DNA from: Alphaproteobacteria bacterium
GTDB taxonomy: Bacteria > Pseudomonadota > Alphaproteobacteria > Geminicoccales > Geminicoccaceae
Assembly (NCBI GenBank): GCA_026982585.1
Contig: JALSGW010000040.1
Location: 1 to 6,176, forward strand
DNA length: 6,176 nucleotides
Direction of reading: 5' to 3'
The translations under genes were made by a program, and so were the position numbers. Each line of letters opens with the position of its first letter. Positions within the stretch are counted from its first letter, which is position 1. The notes under the pieces were generated by a model. It searched no databases. It worked only from the letters and a program-made list of their open reading frames with translations, and was not told the DNA's origin. This document shows, piece by piece, positions 5,912 through 6,176 of the stretch.

Positions 5912-6176
5912 CCCGCCTGGTTCTGGGCGATGGCGGCCCGGGCCTGCTCCACCAGCTCTCGGCCGGGCAATCCCTTGCCCTCCACCTCGGCGATCCAGCG
6001 CTCCACCACCGGCTCCAGGGCCGCGGCGAAGGCCTCGGTCTCCGCGGCGCTGAGCTGGATGTGTTCGACCCCGGCCGCGGTCGCCACCTCGAGGCCGCCG
6101 GCCTCGGCGGCGAGCCAGCGCCGCCCCACCTCGCCCCACCAGGCGCGGTCGGAAGCCCGGCGAAAGGCCTCCTGCA
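5908..6176 (-). CDS. dctP: TRAP transporter substrate-binding protein DctP, C-terminal fragment at the window edge
   Basis: The last 88 codons of a periplasmic solute-binding protein; the frame is open to base 6176, so about three quarters of the gene (signal peptide, ligand-binding lobes and the conserved arginine that holds the substrate carboxylate) lies outside. The visible part begins QEAFRRASDRAWW, continues with GVEHIQLSAAETEAFAAALE and ends EGKGLPGRELVEQARAAIAQ before the stop. This fits the long C-terminal helices of DctP proteins, which commonly read as a Gly-x-x-hydrophobic strand, then a LSxxE helix, then a Gly-rich turn and a terminal helix ending in an Ala-rich tail. The assignment rests on this pattern plus the immediate dctQ and dctM neighbours. 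Its stop overlaps the dctQ start (ATGA). The ligand cannot be predicted from this end of the protein. Confidence 0.82.
   Translation of the reverse strand, partial: QEAFRRASDRAWWGEVGRRWLAAEAGGLEVATAAGVEHIQLSAAETEAFAAALEPVVERWIAEVEGKGLPGRELVEQARAAIAQNQAG

Noticed and set aside
1..6176. CRISPR array, tRNA or rRNA gene, insertion sequence, integration site or defence system
   Set aside because: Apart from 99 bp and 48 bp of intergenic DNA and a 12-bp gap before the TPP enzyme, every base falls within a metabolic, transport or regulatory gene. No spaced repeat array, transposase or terminal inverted repeats were seen.

Overview
The window is very GC-rich (about 70% by eye) and tightly packed with protein-coding genes, with strong G/C preference at third codon positions. 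Shine-Dalgarno sites, four-base start/stop overlaps, a DctPQM TRAP transporter and a PcaR/PcaU/PobR-type IclR regulator all fit a high-GC member of the Pseudomonadota. The sequence alone does not fix the genus. No rRNA, tRNA, CRISPR, insertion sequence or phage signal was seen, and no gene in the interior looks broken.

Layout. Positions 1-1412 (minus strand) carry the two subunits of a CatI/CatJ-type 3-oxoadipate (beta-ketoadipate) CoA-transferase. The genes overlap by GTGA, and the second subunit is cut by the left edge. Positions 1413-1511 are a 99-bp divergent control region with a good sigma70-like promoter and three iterated GCGAT elements. Positions 1512-2288 (plus strand) encode an IclR-family regulator of the PcaR/PcaU/PobR subgroup. 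After a 48-bp convergent gap, 2337-6176 (minus strand) holds a second operon. Read in its own direction it is: the C-terminal end of a TRAP substrate-binding protein (dctP, cut by the right edge), dctQ, dctM and a thiamine-diphosphate (TPP) enzyme of the acetolactate synthase/benzoylformate decarboxylase superfamily.

How the parts may work together. CatIJ moves CoA from succinyl-CoA to 3-oxoadipate, the penultimate step of aromatic ring catabolism. The divergent regulator belongs to the subgroup that senses aromatic or beta-ketoadipate-pathway compounds, so it is the obvious candidate to control catIJ. The second operon looks like an uptake-and-convert module: the TRAP system would import a carboxylate with Na+ or H+, and the TPP enzyme, whose Shine-Dalgarno site overlaps the dctM stop codon, would act on it, for instance by decarboxylating a 2-oxo acid. 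A metabolic link between the two operons is inferred only from adjacency. The substrates of the transporter and of the TPP enzyme cannot be read from the sequence.

The parts are known families. The least described elements are the TPP enzyme's reaction, its coupling to the TRAP transporter, and the iterated operator-like sequence between catI and the regulator.
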